Assembly (NCBI RefSeq): GCF_900497805.2
Contig: NW_020954582.1
Location: 1-64,000, forward strand
Reading direction: 5' to 3'
Source of the DNA: Vombatus ursinus
Taxonomy: Eukaryota > Chordata > Mammalia > Diprotodontia > Vombatidae
Length of the DNA stretch: 64,000 bases
Both the position numbers and the translations under genes were made by a program. Positions 1 to 10,590 of this stretch are shown piece by piece (positions within the stretch are counted from its first letter, which is position 1; each line of letters starts with the position of its first letter). Under the pieces are notes generated by a model that saw only the letters and a program-made list of their open reading frames with translations, ran no database searches and was not told where the DNA came from.

Positions 1-465
1 TCAATTATTTCTTTCTGGATGCTTGCTGTATTTTCCTTATTCAACTGGAAGTTCCATGCTTTGATTACCATGTTTCTGGAAGTTTTCATTCAGAGATTTC
101 TTTTAGGAAGTAATCTGTGGTTTATTTTGACATTGTGCTCTGGTTGTAAGACATCTGTGCAGTTTTAAGGTTTCTTGAAATCTTATGTCCAGGTTCCTTT
201 TTTTATGGCATTCAGATAGTCCAATGTTATTTAAATTTTGCCTTGCTCTGTTTTCTCTGTAAGTTCTTTTTACTATGATATACCTTACATTTTCTTCTGT
301 TTTCTTTTTTTACCTCTTGAATTTGTTTTAATATTTGTTATTGCCTTGTAACTTCTATTTGGTCTATATGGACAAGGTTTTGTACCCTTGTGCCAAGCTG
401 TTAACTCATTGATTCTTTCTTCCATGTCACTCATTTCTTTTCCATTTATTTTTCTCCAGAGGTGG
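1..465 (-). mobile_element. Old L1/HAL1 ORF1 remnant
   Basis: Read on the minus strand, this stretch follows the better-preserved ORF1 at 7841-8731, for example around the equivalents of 7915-8280: the parts encoding KENCPDILEPEDKIEIERIH and the coiled-coil end. It is heavily diverged with no open frame left, and it is cut by the window start. Confidence 0.7.
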
Positions 466-1000
466 CCAACACAGAAGTGGGGCTTACATGATTATACAGG
501 TGGACAGCAGGGCCTTGGTTTTTCATTTATTTTCAGTGAGGGTGGAGGTGAGAGGAAAGAAAAGGAGGGGGATTTTTTTTCTAATGGAAAAAAACTATTT
601 ATTATCCATGGGACAGTGCCTTTTTCCTTCCCATTTTCCTCAAGGCTTTAGGGAAGATCATTTGGTTTTGTCTCTAGAATTGGGAGCCAAGAACTAGACA
701 CATCGAGAAAAGGTAGCTTCAGAACTACACAAAACCATAACCCCTGAAGCCCAGCAAAAAGCTACATCCCAGGGGACCCTCCTAGAGACTGGGGAAAAGA
801 GAAGAGAATTTTGATTCATCCAGCAGCTTTGAATGACCCATTGACCATGTGAGGTCTAAGCATGGGCCCTCTTTCCCCTGGACTCTGAATGTCCTTGTGG
901 TCCAGTGTCTCAGACTCTTTTGGGGATGGTTGTGTATTCTGCTCCTTGCTATATTTTTATAGTAAACAACTTTCAAAAATAAAATAGGAATAACCTCTCA
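466..1000. other. No recognisable feature
   Basis: The sequence is mixed, with two T-rich tracts. Short frames (for example 388-697) overlap each other in different frames and have no family resemblance I can name. I see no gene and no clear repeat. Confidence 0.5.
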
Positions 1001-1085
1001 AATGGAGATGATAGCACCTACCTCCCAGAGTTCTTGTGATGCTAAAAATGAGATTCATAAAGCACTATATAAGTGCTAGCTATTT
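1000..1085 (+). repeat. MIR-type SINE 3' part
   Basis: The sequence resembles the MIR tail: an 'atggagatgatagcacctacctc' type block, then a GTTxTTGTGA block, and 'aaagcactatataagtgctagc'. The tRNA-like head is missing. Confidence 0.6.
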
Positions 1086-1760
1086 TCAAAACACCAAAAT
1101 GGCACCTGTAAGGCTCTCTAATGCAAAATATTTTGACTGTAGTAGTTACTGAAGAGTCTTTGGGAGATATGGAGATCAAGAGATTATTCCAAGGAGTAAT
1201 GAGGTTGCATGAAGGCTGTATGGTGGCTAAGGGGTTGGTATTCAACATCCAGGGGTAGGAGAAGTTTAGTCTTAGGGCCCAAAACTTTTCTTCCCAAGTC
1301 TTGACTTTTTCATGGGATTGTTCTGGCCTGAGTTTACTCTGTTGGACTTTTTACCCCATTTTATTTCTTCATTCTATGTGGTCTTTTCTTCTATTTACCT
1401 AGACAGCCATCCTCAGTTCTTAGACTTTGCTAGAGCCAGCCTGTCCCCATTTCCCCTCTGGGATGGGTTGAGAAGGTTCTGTTCAGTCTTGTTTTTTCTT
1501 AAAACTAGATGAGGCAGCTGTCTTTTTATTGTAGTTGTTGACCTTGGCCTCTTTTTTGTATAATCCCCAACCGGAGTTGGTTGTCTTCTACTGTGGCCAT
1601 GAATGCCCAGTCAAATGCTGGCGATCATACTGGTCTTCTTATCCAAGAGGCCAAAAATACCCCAACGAAGGCCAGTCAAGCTTCTTCCCTAACTACTTTA
1701 AGATGAATCAACAGTCCTTGATGGCAGGCCTAAAGTCAGCCCATTGGGTATGATTGAAAC
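1086..1760. other. No recognisable feature
   Basis: Apparently unique DNA. A 72-codon frame at 1535-1753 (Cys/Trp/Tyr-rich: CGHECPVKCWRSYW) has no similarity I recognise and no coding context, so it is treated as chance. Confidence 0.45.
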
Positions 1761-2600
1761 CCTCACAGTAGATAATCAGTGGGGATACAAAGAAGGCAAA
1801 AGACAGTCCCTGCTGTCAAGAAGCCCTCAGTCTAGTAGGGGAGAAGAGAGCCATGGCCAAACACACTATGTACCAGACACATAGGGCATGATCAGAGGGA
1901 TGGCATTAGAATGGAGAGGATGAAGGAAGATTCCATTTTTTTCTCCCAAGGAAATAGGAGTTAAGTGACTTGCCCAGGGTTACACAGCTTGTACAGAGGC
2001 TTCTTCTAGAAGGTGGAATTTTCAGTTGGGTGGAGATGAGGGAGGACATGGCAGGCATGGAGACAGCCAGAATCAGGGCAACGTTTCTTGTGTGAGGAAC
2101 TCACAGAAAGGGCAGTGCCACTGGATTCCAGAGTATGTGGAGATAAGCTATAGGAAGACTGGAAAGGTTGAATGGGGACCAGGTTATGAAGGGCTCTGAA
2201 TGCTACAGAGGATTTTATTTTTGATGCTGGAGGGTAATAGGAAACAATTTATGTAATTTATGCAATGAGAGTATAACATGGTCAGACACCCCCCCCCAAC
2301 CCTTTCTATCAGTTTGACAGCTGACTGGGGGATAGACTGAAGTGGGAAGAGAGTTGAGGCAATCAGACTCTCCCCAGCAGCTCTTGCAGCAGTCCAGGTG
2401 TGAGGTGATGAGGGCCTTCACAAAGGTGGGAGTGCTTTCCAGGGATAGTGAAAGGGTGAACATGACAGGGTTCAACTACAGATTTGATATGAGGATTGGG
2501 GGTGATGCACTTAGTAGTGGAAGATTGGACCTAGGGTTCTTGACTGAGTGACCAGGAAGCTGGTGCCTATCTGGAATTTACAGAGATCTGAAGATGACAC
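1760..2600 (-). mobile_element. CR1-superfamily (L2/L3-like) LINE remnant
   Basis: On the minus strand the segment around 2340-2420 matches the L2 reverse-transcriptase tail logic: 'tcacacctggactgctgcaa' followed by the block encoding tandem Ser/Pro/Gln. The plus-strand text 'ggttatgaagggctctgaatg' and 'gtcagacacc' are the familiar antisense L2 sequences. The left part (1780-2000) resembles the 3'-terminal 'acagtccctgctgtcaagaa' block. It is old and heavily decayed. Confidence 0.55.
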
Positions 2601-5600
2601 AAGGGAAGATGACACTTGTAACTCTTGAGAACTGTATTGTCATTATACCATGTTAAAGGAGTATACATAAAGGGGGTGGATATAAGTTGACTTTGATGTG
2701 ATGATAAAAAAAATTGAATCAAGTGGGTTAAATGGATCCAAGTAAGTGGATTAGTCTGATCTAAGAAAATGTACTGAGAAAGGAGGAGGCAGAAAAGGGT
2801 AAATTACATTACAGGAAAAGACACAAAAACCTATTAGAGCAGAGGGAAAGAAGGGAGGGGAATGAGCATTGTTTGAACCTTACTCTCATCAGATTTGGCT
2901 CAAGAAGGGAATAACATAATCAGTTAAGTATAGAAATCTAACTTGCACTATAAGCAGTAGGAGGGTAAAGGAGAAAGAAAAGGGAAGGAGGATAGAAGGG
3001 AGGGAAGAAGCAGTAAGGGTAAAGGGGAAGAAAAGGGAAAGGGATAAGAGAAGGGAGGTGGAATTGAAGGAGATGGTGGTCAAAGGCAAAACACTAGTGA
3101 GAGGGTGAAAGGAGAAAGGAGAAAGAAAAGCATAAATGGGGGGGAGGATGGAGAAAAGGACACAGATAGTACTCATAACTGTGAATGTGGATGGGATGAA
3201 CTCTCCCATAAAACAGAAGCATATAGCAGAGTGGATTAAAAATCATAATCCTACAATATGTTGTTTATAGGAAACACATTTGAAAAAGAGTGACACATAG
3301 AGAGTAAAGGTAAAAGTCTGGATCAAAATATATTATGCTTCAGCAGAAGTAAAAAAAGCAGGAGTAGCAATCCTGGTCTCAGACAAAGCAAAAGCAAAAA
3401 TATATCTTATCAAAAGAGATAAGGAAGGAAACCACATCCTGCTAAAAGGCACCATAGACAATGAAGTAATATCATTACTAAACATATATGTACCAAATGG
3501 TATAGCATCCAAATTCTTAGAGAAGTTCAAGGAGTTACAGGAAGAAATAGACAGCAAAACTATACTAGTGGGGGACCTCAACCTCCCCCTCTCTGAACTA
3601 GATAAATCTAACTAAAAAATAAACAAGAAAGAAGTTAAGGAGGTGAATAGAACAATAGAAAAGTTAGGTATGATAGACCTCTGAAGAAAACTGAATGGGG
3701 ATAGGAAGGAATATACTTTTTTTCTCAGTGGTTCATGGCACATACACAAAAAACTGACCATGTACTAGGGCATAAAAACCTCACAATCCAATGCAGAAAG
3801 GCAGAAATATTAAATAGATCCTTTTTGGATCATGATGCAATAAAAATTAAATGTAATAAAGGGCCATGGAAAGATAAGCTAAAAAATAATTGGAAACTAA
3901 ATAATCTAATCCTAAAAAATGATTGGATCAAACAACAAATCATAGAAACAATCAATAATTTCATTCAAGAGAATGACAATAATAAGACAACATACCAAAA
4001 CTTATGGGATGCAGCAAAAGCAGTTCTTAGGGGAAGTTTTATATCTCTAAATGCTTACATAAATAAAATAGAAAAAGAGGAGATCAATGAATTGGGCATA
4101 CAACTAAAAAAAACTGGAAAAAGAACAAATTAAAAATCCTTAATTAAACACCAAATTAGAAATATTGAAAACCAAAAGAAAATTAATAAAATTGAATTTA
4201 AGAAAACTATTGAACTAATAAATAAAACTAACAGCTGGTTTTATGAAAAAACAATAAAATAGATAAACCTTTGGTTAATCTAATTAAAAAAAAGAAAGAA
4301 AGAAAACAAATTACTAGTATCAAGAATGAAGAGGGTGAAGCTACCACCATGGAAGAGGAAATTAAAACAACAATTAGGAATTACTTTGCAAACTATATGC
4401 CGACAAATTTGACAATCTTAGTAAAATGGAAACATATTTACAAAAATATAAATTGTCCAGATTAACAGAAGAGCAAGTAAAACACTTAAATAACTGCATC
4501 TCAGAAAAAGAAATTAAGCCATTGATGAACTCCCTAGGAAAAAATCTCCAGGGCCAGATGGGTTTACATGCAAATTCTATCAAACATTTAAAGAACAATT
4601 AATTCCAATGCTATATAGACTATTTGGTAAAATAGGTGAAGAAGGAATCTTGCCAAATTCTTTTTGTAATACAAATGTGGTGCTGATACCTAAACCAGGA
4701 AGATCAAGACAGAGAAAGAAAATTGTAGAACAATTTCTCTAATGAATATAGACACAGAAATTTTAAACAAAATATTAGCAAATAGTTTACAGCAACTTAT
4801 CATAAGAATAATACACTATGACAGGTAGAATTTATACCAGGAATGCACAGCTGGTTCAATATTAGAAAAACTATCAGCATAATTCATCATATCAACCCCA
4901 AAACTAACAGAAACCACATGATCATCTCAATAGATGCAGAAAAAGCTTTTGACAAAATGCAACACCCATTCCTATTAAAAACACTAGAGAACATAGATAT
5001 AAATGGAGTCTTCCTTAAAATAATAAACAGCATCTATCTAAAACCTTCAGCAACCATAATATGTAATGGGGACAAGCTAGAAGCATTTCCAATAAGATCA
5101 GGGGTGAAACAAGGATGTCCATTATCACCACTGTTATTCAACATCATACTGGAAACATTAGCTTTAGCAATAAGGGAAGAAAAAGACATTGAAGGTATTA
5201 GAACAGGCAAAGAAGAAACAAAGCTATCACTCTTTGCAGATGACATGATGTTATGCTTATAGAATCCCAGAGAATCAAGTAAAAAACTACTTGAAATAAT
5301 CAACAACTTTAGCAAAGTTGCAGGCTATAAAATAAACCCACATAAATCATTGACATTTCTGTACATTACCAACAAAGCCCAACAGCAACAGATAGAAAGA
5401 GGAATTCCATTTAAACTTACTGTAGACATTATAAAATATTTAGGATTCTACCTCCCAAAACAAACCCAGGAACTCTATGAACACAATTACAAAACACTTT
5501 TCACACAAATAAAATCAGATCTAAATAATTGGAAAAACATCAGTTCCTTATGTGTAGGTCGAGTTAATATAATAAAAACGACAATTTTAACTAAGCTAAT

Positions 5601-6590
5601 TTACTTATTCAGTGCCATACCAATCAAACTACCAAAAAATTATTTTATGGAGTTAGAAAAAATAATAAGTTTCATTTGGAAGAACAAAAGGCCCAGAATA
5701 TCAAGAGAACTAATGAAAAGAAATGCAGGGGAAGGTGGCCTAGCCATTCCAGATCTTAAATTGTATTATAAAGCAGCAATCATCAAAACTGCTTGGTATT
5801 GGCTGAGAAATAGAGTGGTGAATCAGTGGAATAGGTTAAATATGCAAGACACAGTAGTCAATGACTGTAGTAACCTATTATTTGATAAACCCAAAGACCC
5901 CAGCTTCTGGGATAAGAACCCACTCTTTGAAAAAGACTGCTGGTAAAACTGGAAAAGAGTATGGCAGAAACTAGGCATAGACCAAAATCCTACACCATAT
6001 ACCAAAATAAAGTCAAAATGGGTACCTGATTTAGATATAAAAGCTGATACTATAATCAAACTGGGAGAGTAAGGAATAGTTTACCTGTCAGATCTATGGA
6101 GAACAGAATTCATGACCAAACAGGAGGTAAAGAACATTACAAAAAGCAAAATAGATAATTTTTATTACATTAAATTGAAAAGTTTTTGCACAGACAAAGC
6201 CAATGCAACTAAGATTAGAAGGAAGGTAGAAAATCGGGAAAGAATGTTTACAACCAGTCTCCCTGATAAGGGCCTCCTTTCTAAAATATATATAGAATTA
6301 AGTCAAATCTATAAGAATACAAGCCATCCCCCAATTGATAAATGGTCAAAGGATATGAACAGACAGTTCTCAGATGAAGAAATTAAAGCCATCTATAGTC
6401 ATATGAAAAAATGCTCTAAATCACTATTGATTAGAGAAATGCAAATCAAAACAACTCTGAGGTACCACATCACACCTATCAGAATAGCCAACATGACAAA
6501 ACAGGAAAATGATAAATGTTGGAGAAGATGTGGGAAAATTGGAACACTATTGCATTGTTGGTGGAGTTGTGAAATGATCCAACCATTTTG
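2600..6590 (+). mobile_element. L1 (LINE-1), 5' part: ORF1-ORF2 spacer and most of ORF2; interrupted by a HAL1
   Basis: This is a marsupial-type LINE-1. The purine-rich inter-ORF spacer occupies 2600-3195. ORF2 starts with ATG at 3196 (MNSPIKQKHIAEWIKN). The endonuclease domain follows, but its glutamine before ETHL is a TAG stop at 3268-3270. Frame breaks occur again near 3615 and 4135 and further on. The reverse-transcriptase core is at 4843-5262, with [20 protein letters not shown] and FADDMM (about 5233-5250), and the C-terminal region runs from 5350 to 6590. L1 ORF2 normally encodes endonuclease and reverse transcriptase for target-primed insertion; this copy cannot. The same element resumes at 9502 after the nested HAL1. 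ORF1 is absent, so the copy is 5'-truncated in the spacer. Confidence 0.93.
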
Positions 6591-7435
6591 TTTTTTTACG
6601 TGCATTTTTTTATTTTAACTTTTTTTTGTTTTTAGTTTTCAACATTTACTTCCACAAGATTTTGAGTTCCAAATTTTCACCCCATCTCTCCCCTCCCCCC
6701 ACCACAAGGTAGCATGCATTCTGAATACCCCTTCCCCTAGTCTGCTTTCCTTGCTATCTCTCCCCTGCTTCCCCTTCTATTTTCCTGTAGGGCAGGATAG
6801 ATTTCCGTACCCCATTTCCTGTACTTCTTATTTCCCAGTTGCATGTGAAAACATTTTTTTAAACATGTGTTTTTTTTAAACTTTGGGTTCCAAATTTTCT
6901 CCTTTCCTCCCTCCCCACCTACCCTCATTGAAAAGGCAAGAAACTCAATATGAGCTATACTTGTGCAGTTATGCAAAACACTTCCATAGTAGACATGCTG
7001 TGAAAAACTAACTCTATTTCCCTTAATCCTATCCCGCCCCCCCATTTATTCTATTCTTTCTTTTGATCCTGTCCCTCCTCAGAAGTATTTGTTTCTGATT
7101 ACCCCCTTTCCCAATCTGCCCTCCTATCATCCCCCTACTCTCTTGTCCCCTTCCCCTCCTATTTTCCTGTACGGTAAGACAGATTTCCATACCCAATTGA
7201 GTGTGTATGTTATACCCTCCTTAAGTCAAATCCTATGAGAATAAGATTCACTCCTTTCCTCTCACCTTCCCCCGGTTTCCCTCCACTGTAAGAGCCTTTT
7301 TTTCTCTGTTTTTTTGTGAGATAATTTACCCCATTCTACCTTTCCCTTTCTCCTTCTCCTAGTATAATCCTTTCTCACCCCTTAATTTTATTCTCCAGAT
7401 ATGACCTCTTCATCTTCAACTCACCCTGTGCCCTC

Positions 7436-7452
7436 GATCTATCTATCTATCC

Positions 7453-7490
<38 letters not shown>

Positions 7491-7519
7491 ATATATATAT
7501 GTATATAAACATACATATA
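7436..7519. repeat. (CTAT)n / (TA)n microsatellite in the HAL1 3' region
   Basis: A run of CTAT units with one CCAT variant is followed by TA dinucleotides and ATAC units. It occupies the place where other copies carry GATA/TA repeats (for example 21716-21730), so it is part of the element's 3' region. Confidence 0.9.
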
Positions 7520-7840
7520 ATTTTTTTCCTCCAACTACCCTAATACTGACAAAGGTTTCATGAGTTACTAATATCATCTTTCCATGCAGGAATGTAAACA
7601 GTTCAACCTTAATAGGTCTCTTATGATTTCTCTTTCCTGTTTACCTCTTCATTTTCCACTTGAGTCTTATATTGGAAAGTCAAATTTTCTATTCAGCTCT
7701 GGTCTTTTCATCAAGAATGCTTGAAAGTCTTCTATTTCACTGAATGACCATTTCTTCCCCTGAGGAATTATACTCAGTTTTGCTGGGTAGGTGATTCTTG
7801 GTTGTAATCTTATCTCCTTTGCCCTCCAGAATATTATATT

Positions 7841-8731
7841 CTATGCCCTGTGGTCCCTTAATGTAGAAGCAGCTAAATCTTGTGTTATCCTGATTGTGTT
7901 TCCACAATACTTGAATTGTTTCTTTCTGGCTGCTTGTAATATTTTCTCCTTGACCTGGGAACTCTGGCATTTGGCTACAATATTCCTAGGAGTTTTCCTT
8001 TGGGGATCTCTTTCAGGAGGAGATCGGTGGATTCTTTCAATTTCTATTTTGTCCTCTGGTTCTAAAATATCAGGGCAGTTTTCCTTGATAATTTCTTGAA
8101 AGATAATGTCTAGGCTCTTTTTTTGATCATGGCTTTCAGATAGTCCAATATTTTTTAAATTCTCTCTCCTGGATCTATTTTCCAGGTCAGTTGTTTTTCC
8201 AATGAGATATTTCACATTGTTTTCTAATTTTTCATTCTTTTGGATTTGTTTTACAGTGTCTTGATTTCTCATAAAGTCACTAGCTTCCAACTGCTCTATT
8301 CTAATTTTTAAGGAGGTATCTTCTTCAGTAATCTTTTGGACTTCCTTTTCCATTTGTCCAATTTTGCTCATTAGGGCATTCTTTTCTTCATTGGTTTTTT
8401 GGACCTCTTTTGCCATTTGGGTTAGGCTATTTTTTAAGATGTTATTATCTTCAGTATTTTTTTGGGTCTCCTTTAGCAAGCTGTTGACTTGCTTTTCATG
8501 ATTTTCTTGCATCACTCTCATTTCTCTTCCCAGTTTTTCCTCTACTTCTCTTACTTGCTTCTCAAAATCCTTTTTGAGCTCTTCCAAGGCCTGGGACTGA
8601 TTCATATTTTTCTTGGAAGTTTTGGATGTAGGAGCTTTGACTTTGTTTTCTTCTTCTGGTTGTATGTTTTGATCTCCTTTGTCACCAAAGTAAGATAATA
8701 TAGTCTGACTCTTTTTGTGCTGCTTGCTCAT
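7841..8731 (-). CDS. HAL1 ORF1 protein (L1 ORF1p-like), C-terminus lost to a nonsense change
   Basis: The frame encodes 296 codons, starting MSKQHKKSQTILSYFGDKGD. Residues ~45-160 form a long heptad coiled coil (trimerisation in the family). Residues ~170-280 form the RRM-like nucleic-acid-binding domain (LENRSRRENLKNIGL; ERIHRSPPERDP; KILQAARKK). The frame ends at DLAASTLRDHRA. The codon that follows is TAG, where the related copy at 21344 has TGG (RRSW), and beyond it the same frame still encodes the family's C-terminal domain (FWRAKEI, FQAFLMKRPELNRKFDF). The ancestral protein was therefore about 350-360 residues, and a single stop separates its last domain. The family role is RNA binding and chaperoning during retrotransposition. 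Confidence 0.88.
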   Translation of the reverse strand: MSKQHKKSQTILSYFGDKGDQNIQPEEENKVKAPTSKTSKKNMNQSQALEELKKDFEKQVREVEEKLGREMRVMQENHEKQVNSLLKETQKNTEDNNILKNSLTQMAKEVQKTNEEKNALMSKIGQMEKEVQKITEEDTSLKIRIEQLEASDFMRNQDTVKQIQKNEKLENNVKYLIGKTTDLENRSRRENLKNIGLSESHDQKKSLDIIFQEIIKENCPDILEPEDKIEIERIHRSPPERDPQRKTPRNIVAKCQSSQVKEKILQAARKKQFKYCGNTIRITQDLAASTLRDHRA

Positions 8732-9005
8732 GATCCCAACAAATTACTTGAGTTTTAAACTCTTTGTTAAGGTAAGAATCTGTTTCCAATGTGGAGAATG
8801 TACTGTCCCAAGCTTTGGGGGTTTGTACAGCTGTTTTCAGAGATACTTCTAGGGACCTGAAAAGTGTCAGTTCTTCCAAGATGCTATGATAAGGGGTGAG
8901 GTGTTTTCTCCCCACAGCCACAACAAGCTCCACCACGCCAGCACTCCTCCTCACCCCAGGACTGCCCCTCAGAACTGTGACCCAGATCCAAGCACCATAA
9001 AGCAA
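8682..9005 (-). CDS. HAL1 5'-region upstream ORF 2, overlapping the ORF1 start
   Basis: This is a 107-codon frame in a third register. It begins inside upstream ORF 1 and ends ~50 bases inside ORF1. The segment LEELTLFRSLEVSLKTAVQT is matched in the copy at 59014-59211 by LEELKIHRSLEVSLKTAVQT. Its function is unknown, and the similarity may reflect nucleotide homology only. Confidence 0.25.
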   Translation of the reverse strand: MLYGAWIWVTVLRGSPGVRRSAGVVELVVAVGRKHLTPYHSILEELTLFRSLEVSLKTAVQTPKAWDSTFSTLETDSYLNKEFKTQVICWDHEQAAQKESDYIILLW

Positions 9006-9198
9006 GAGATTCCTGCTTCAGCCCTGGCAAAGAGATCCTTGCAATCCCCCTCTGATCAGCCACTTGATACCCCCTTAGTCTGTGGGCCAGAAGCTCAGAA
9101 GCCAGCTGCTGCCCTTGGAGTGGCTGAGATCTAGCTTCTTCTCTCACTGCAGTAACAAACTTTTCCCACTGACCTTCTAAGTTGTCTTTGGCGTTCAT
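8884..9198 (-). CDS. HAL1 5'-region upstream ORF 1 (starts MNAKDN)
   Basis: This is a 104-codon frame upstream of ORF1 on the same strand. It starts MNAKDNLEGQWEKFVTAVRE and continues with a Gly/Cys-rich end. It resembles no protein family I know. A start of the same kind, MNAKDNSEGQWEK, appears at the matching place of the other HAL1 5' region (58738 onward), where it stops early. It may be only an upstream reading frame or shared non-coding sequence. Confidence 0.3.
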   Translation of the reverse strand: MNAKDNLEGQWEKFVTAVREEARSQPLQGQQLASELLAHRLRGYQVADQRGIARISLPGLKQESLALWCLDLGHSSEGQSWGEEECWRGGACCGCGEKTPHPLS

Positions 9199-9477
9199 GG
9201 GTTGAGAAGTCTGGAAACCACCACAGCTGCCTGTGATTCATTCCTCTGAGGCCTGCTCCAGGGTTGCTGTGGCCTGTGAGCCCACGCTGAACTGTGCTCC
9301 TCTCCCAGCCCAGCATGATATCGCTTTCCAATTAGCCATCCAGGTTGTCTTGGGCTGGAAATTTGTTTTGCTCTGTTTTTTTTGTGGGTTCTGCTGCTTT
9401 AGAATTTGTTTAGAGCCATTTTTTGTAGGTATTTGGAGGGGTTTGGGGGAGAGCTCTAGCAAGTCACTGCTTTCCCT

Positions 9478-9501
9478 CCACCATCTTGGCTCCACCCTCT
9501 C
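9478..9501 (-). promoter_or_regulatory. HAL1 5' start with YY1-like AAGATGG motif
   Basis: On the minus strand the element begins with a G/A-rich stretch and then GCCAAGATGG, with AAGATGG at about element positions 15-21. Human L1 has the same AAGATGG at nearly the same distance from its start, where YY1 binding is known to set the transcription start. A similar role here is inferred. Confidence 0.45.
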
Positions 9502-9735
9502 ATCCAACCATTTTGGAGAGCAATTTGGAACTATACCCAAAGGGCTATAAAAATGTGCATACCTTTTGACCCAGCAATAGCACTTCTAGGGCTATATCCC
9601 AAAGAGATCACACAAATGGGAAAAGGACCTACATGTACAAAAATATTCATAGCAGCTCTTTTTGTGGTGGCAAAGAATTGGAAATTGAGAGGAAGCCCAT
9701 CAATGGGGGAATGGCTGAGCAAGTTGTGGTATATG
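9502..9735 (+). mobile_element. L1, 3' continuation of the 2600-6590 copy
   Basis: After the nested element, ORF2 sequence resumes in register (FWRAIWN-like block, then CTKIFIAALFVVAKNWKLRG and GEWLSKLWYM). It stops abruptly at about 9735 inside the ORF2 terminus, so the last ~100 codons and 3' UTR of this copy are missing. Identity with the copies at 13767-13990 and 35300-35530 confirms the assignment. Confidence 0.9.
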
Positions 9736-10060
9736 AACAGAAAAATCAAATGTATTCTCGTGGTCTTGTCTCCTTCACGTTCAATATCTCCATTTCTTTC
9801 CACCAATATTCCATCACGTGACCATGAGAATACATTTGAATTTTCTGTAAGTACTTGACATTTTCCCAAGATCACACAGGTAGATCATACATGAGTAGAC
9901 TAAATTTGCTTGGCTTTGGAGAGAAGAACCAAGGTAAAAAAGGGCAAGATTTGGGCTTGAAAAATCTTCCTAAAAATGAGAGATATCTAAAAGAGGCACA
10001 AGCTGTACTGGAAGGTAGTAGGTGCCGCATTAATGGAGGCTGGGATCAGCATCCTCTGCA
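9736..10060. other. Unique stretch after the truncated L1
   Basis: No repeat or gene recognised. The small frames 9553-9875 run over the L1 end and are not coding for anything else. Confidence 0.45.
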
Positions 10061-10061
10061 C

Positions 10062-10228
10062 ACTTGTAAGGTAGGTAAAGCAAGTATTATCATACCCATT
10101 TTATAGATAAGGTGAGAGAAATGCAGAAAGGTTGTGATTTCCCCAAGATTACACAACTGGCTAATGACAGGGCTGGGATTGAAATTCCAGTCTCCAAACA
10201 TTAAGTCCATTCTGCCTACCTGAAGAGG
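10062..10228 (-). repeat. MIR-type SINE
   Basis: The plus strand shows the antisense MIR order: 'ccattttatagataagg', 'aagattacacaactggctaa', 'gggattgaaattccagtctcc'. Both ends are eroded. Confidence 0.65.
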
Positions 10229-10229
10229 T

Positions 10230-10590
10230 CTTCAAAGTATTGTACCATAATTCAAGTTTTATAAAAGTCATTAAAATATAGCCTGGCCCATTAAATGCAT
10301 TGATTCAACAGAAAACCATTTGGGCCTGTTATTTGGTAGTAATGAAAGGTTTTCATATTCAATGTTCTGTCCCAAGAATTACTCAGTAAACATTTCTATT
10401 CACTGCTGAAGTGAATCTGTTTCACATTAAACCATATCTGATCAGTCCAAAGGCCCATTTAATTAGTGGATCATCAGAATTAATACATCTTGTTCAACTG
10501 TTGCTATTCAGCCTCTACTACAAATGAACTTTTAGTGATTTTCAGCAAATGTAACAACTTCAAAGGTTGGCAATTACTGTTGTCCTTGCA
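10230..10590. other. Repeat-free block, possible conserved non-coding element
   Basis: AT-rich, non-repetitive DNA with homeodomain-type core motifs (tttaattag, gaattaat). Nothing codes here. It is listed as a candidate regulatory block only because it is free of transposons in a repeat-dense area. Confidence 0.25.

Larger units (their letters stand above)
6591..9501 (-). mobile_element. HAL1 (half-LINE: ORF1 only), near full length, nested in L1
   Basis: This 2.9-kb element lies on the minus strand. It has a 5' end at 9501 (AGCCAAGATGG-type start), a 770-bp 5' region, one ORF (7841-8731), a purine-rich 3' region (on the plus strand a pyrimidine-rich tract, 6640-7430, with a CTAT microsatellite at 7436-7519) and a short A tail (7 T on the plus strand, 6591-6597). 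There is no ORF2, endonuclease or reverse transcriptase, so it must have moved with L1 proteins. The 14-bp sequence atccaaccattttg flanks it exactly (6577-6590 and 9502-9515), a target-site duplication inside the host L1. HAL1 elements are known from mammals, including opossum. Confidence 0.9.

Noticed and set aside
2889-3209. 106-codon minus-strand frame rich in Ser/Leu/Phe
   Set aside because: Complement of the purine-rich L1 spacer; composition effect only.
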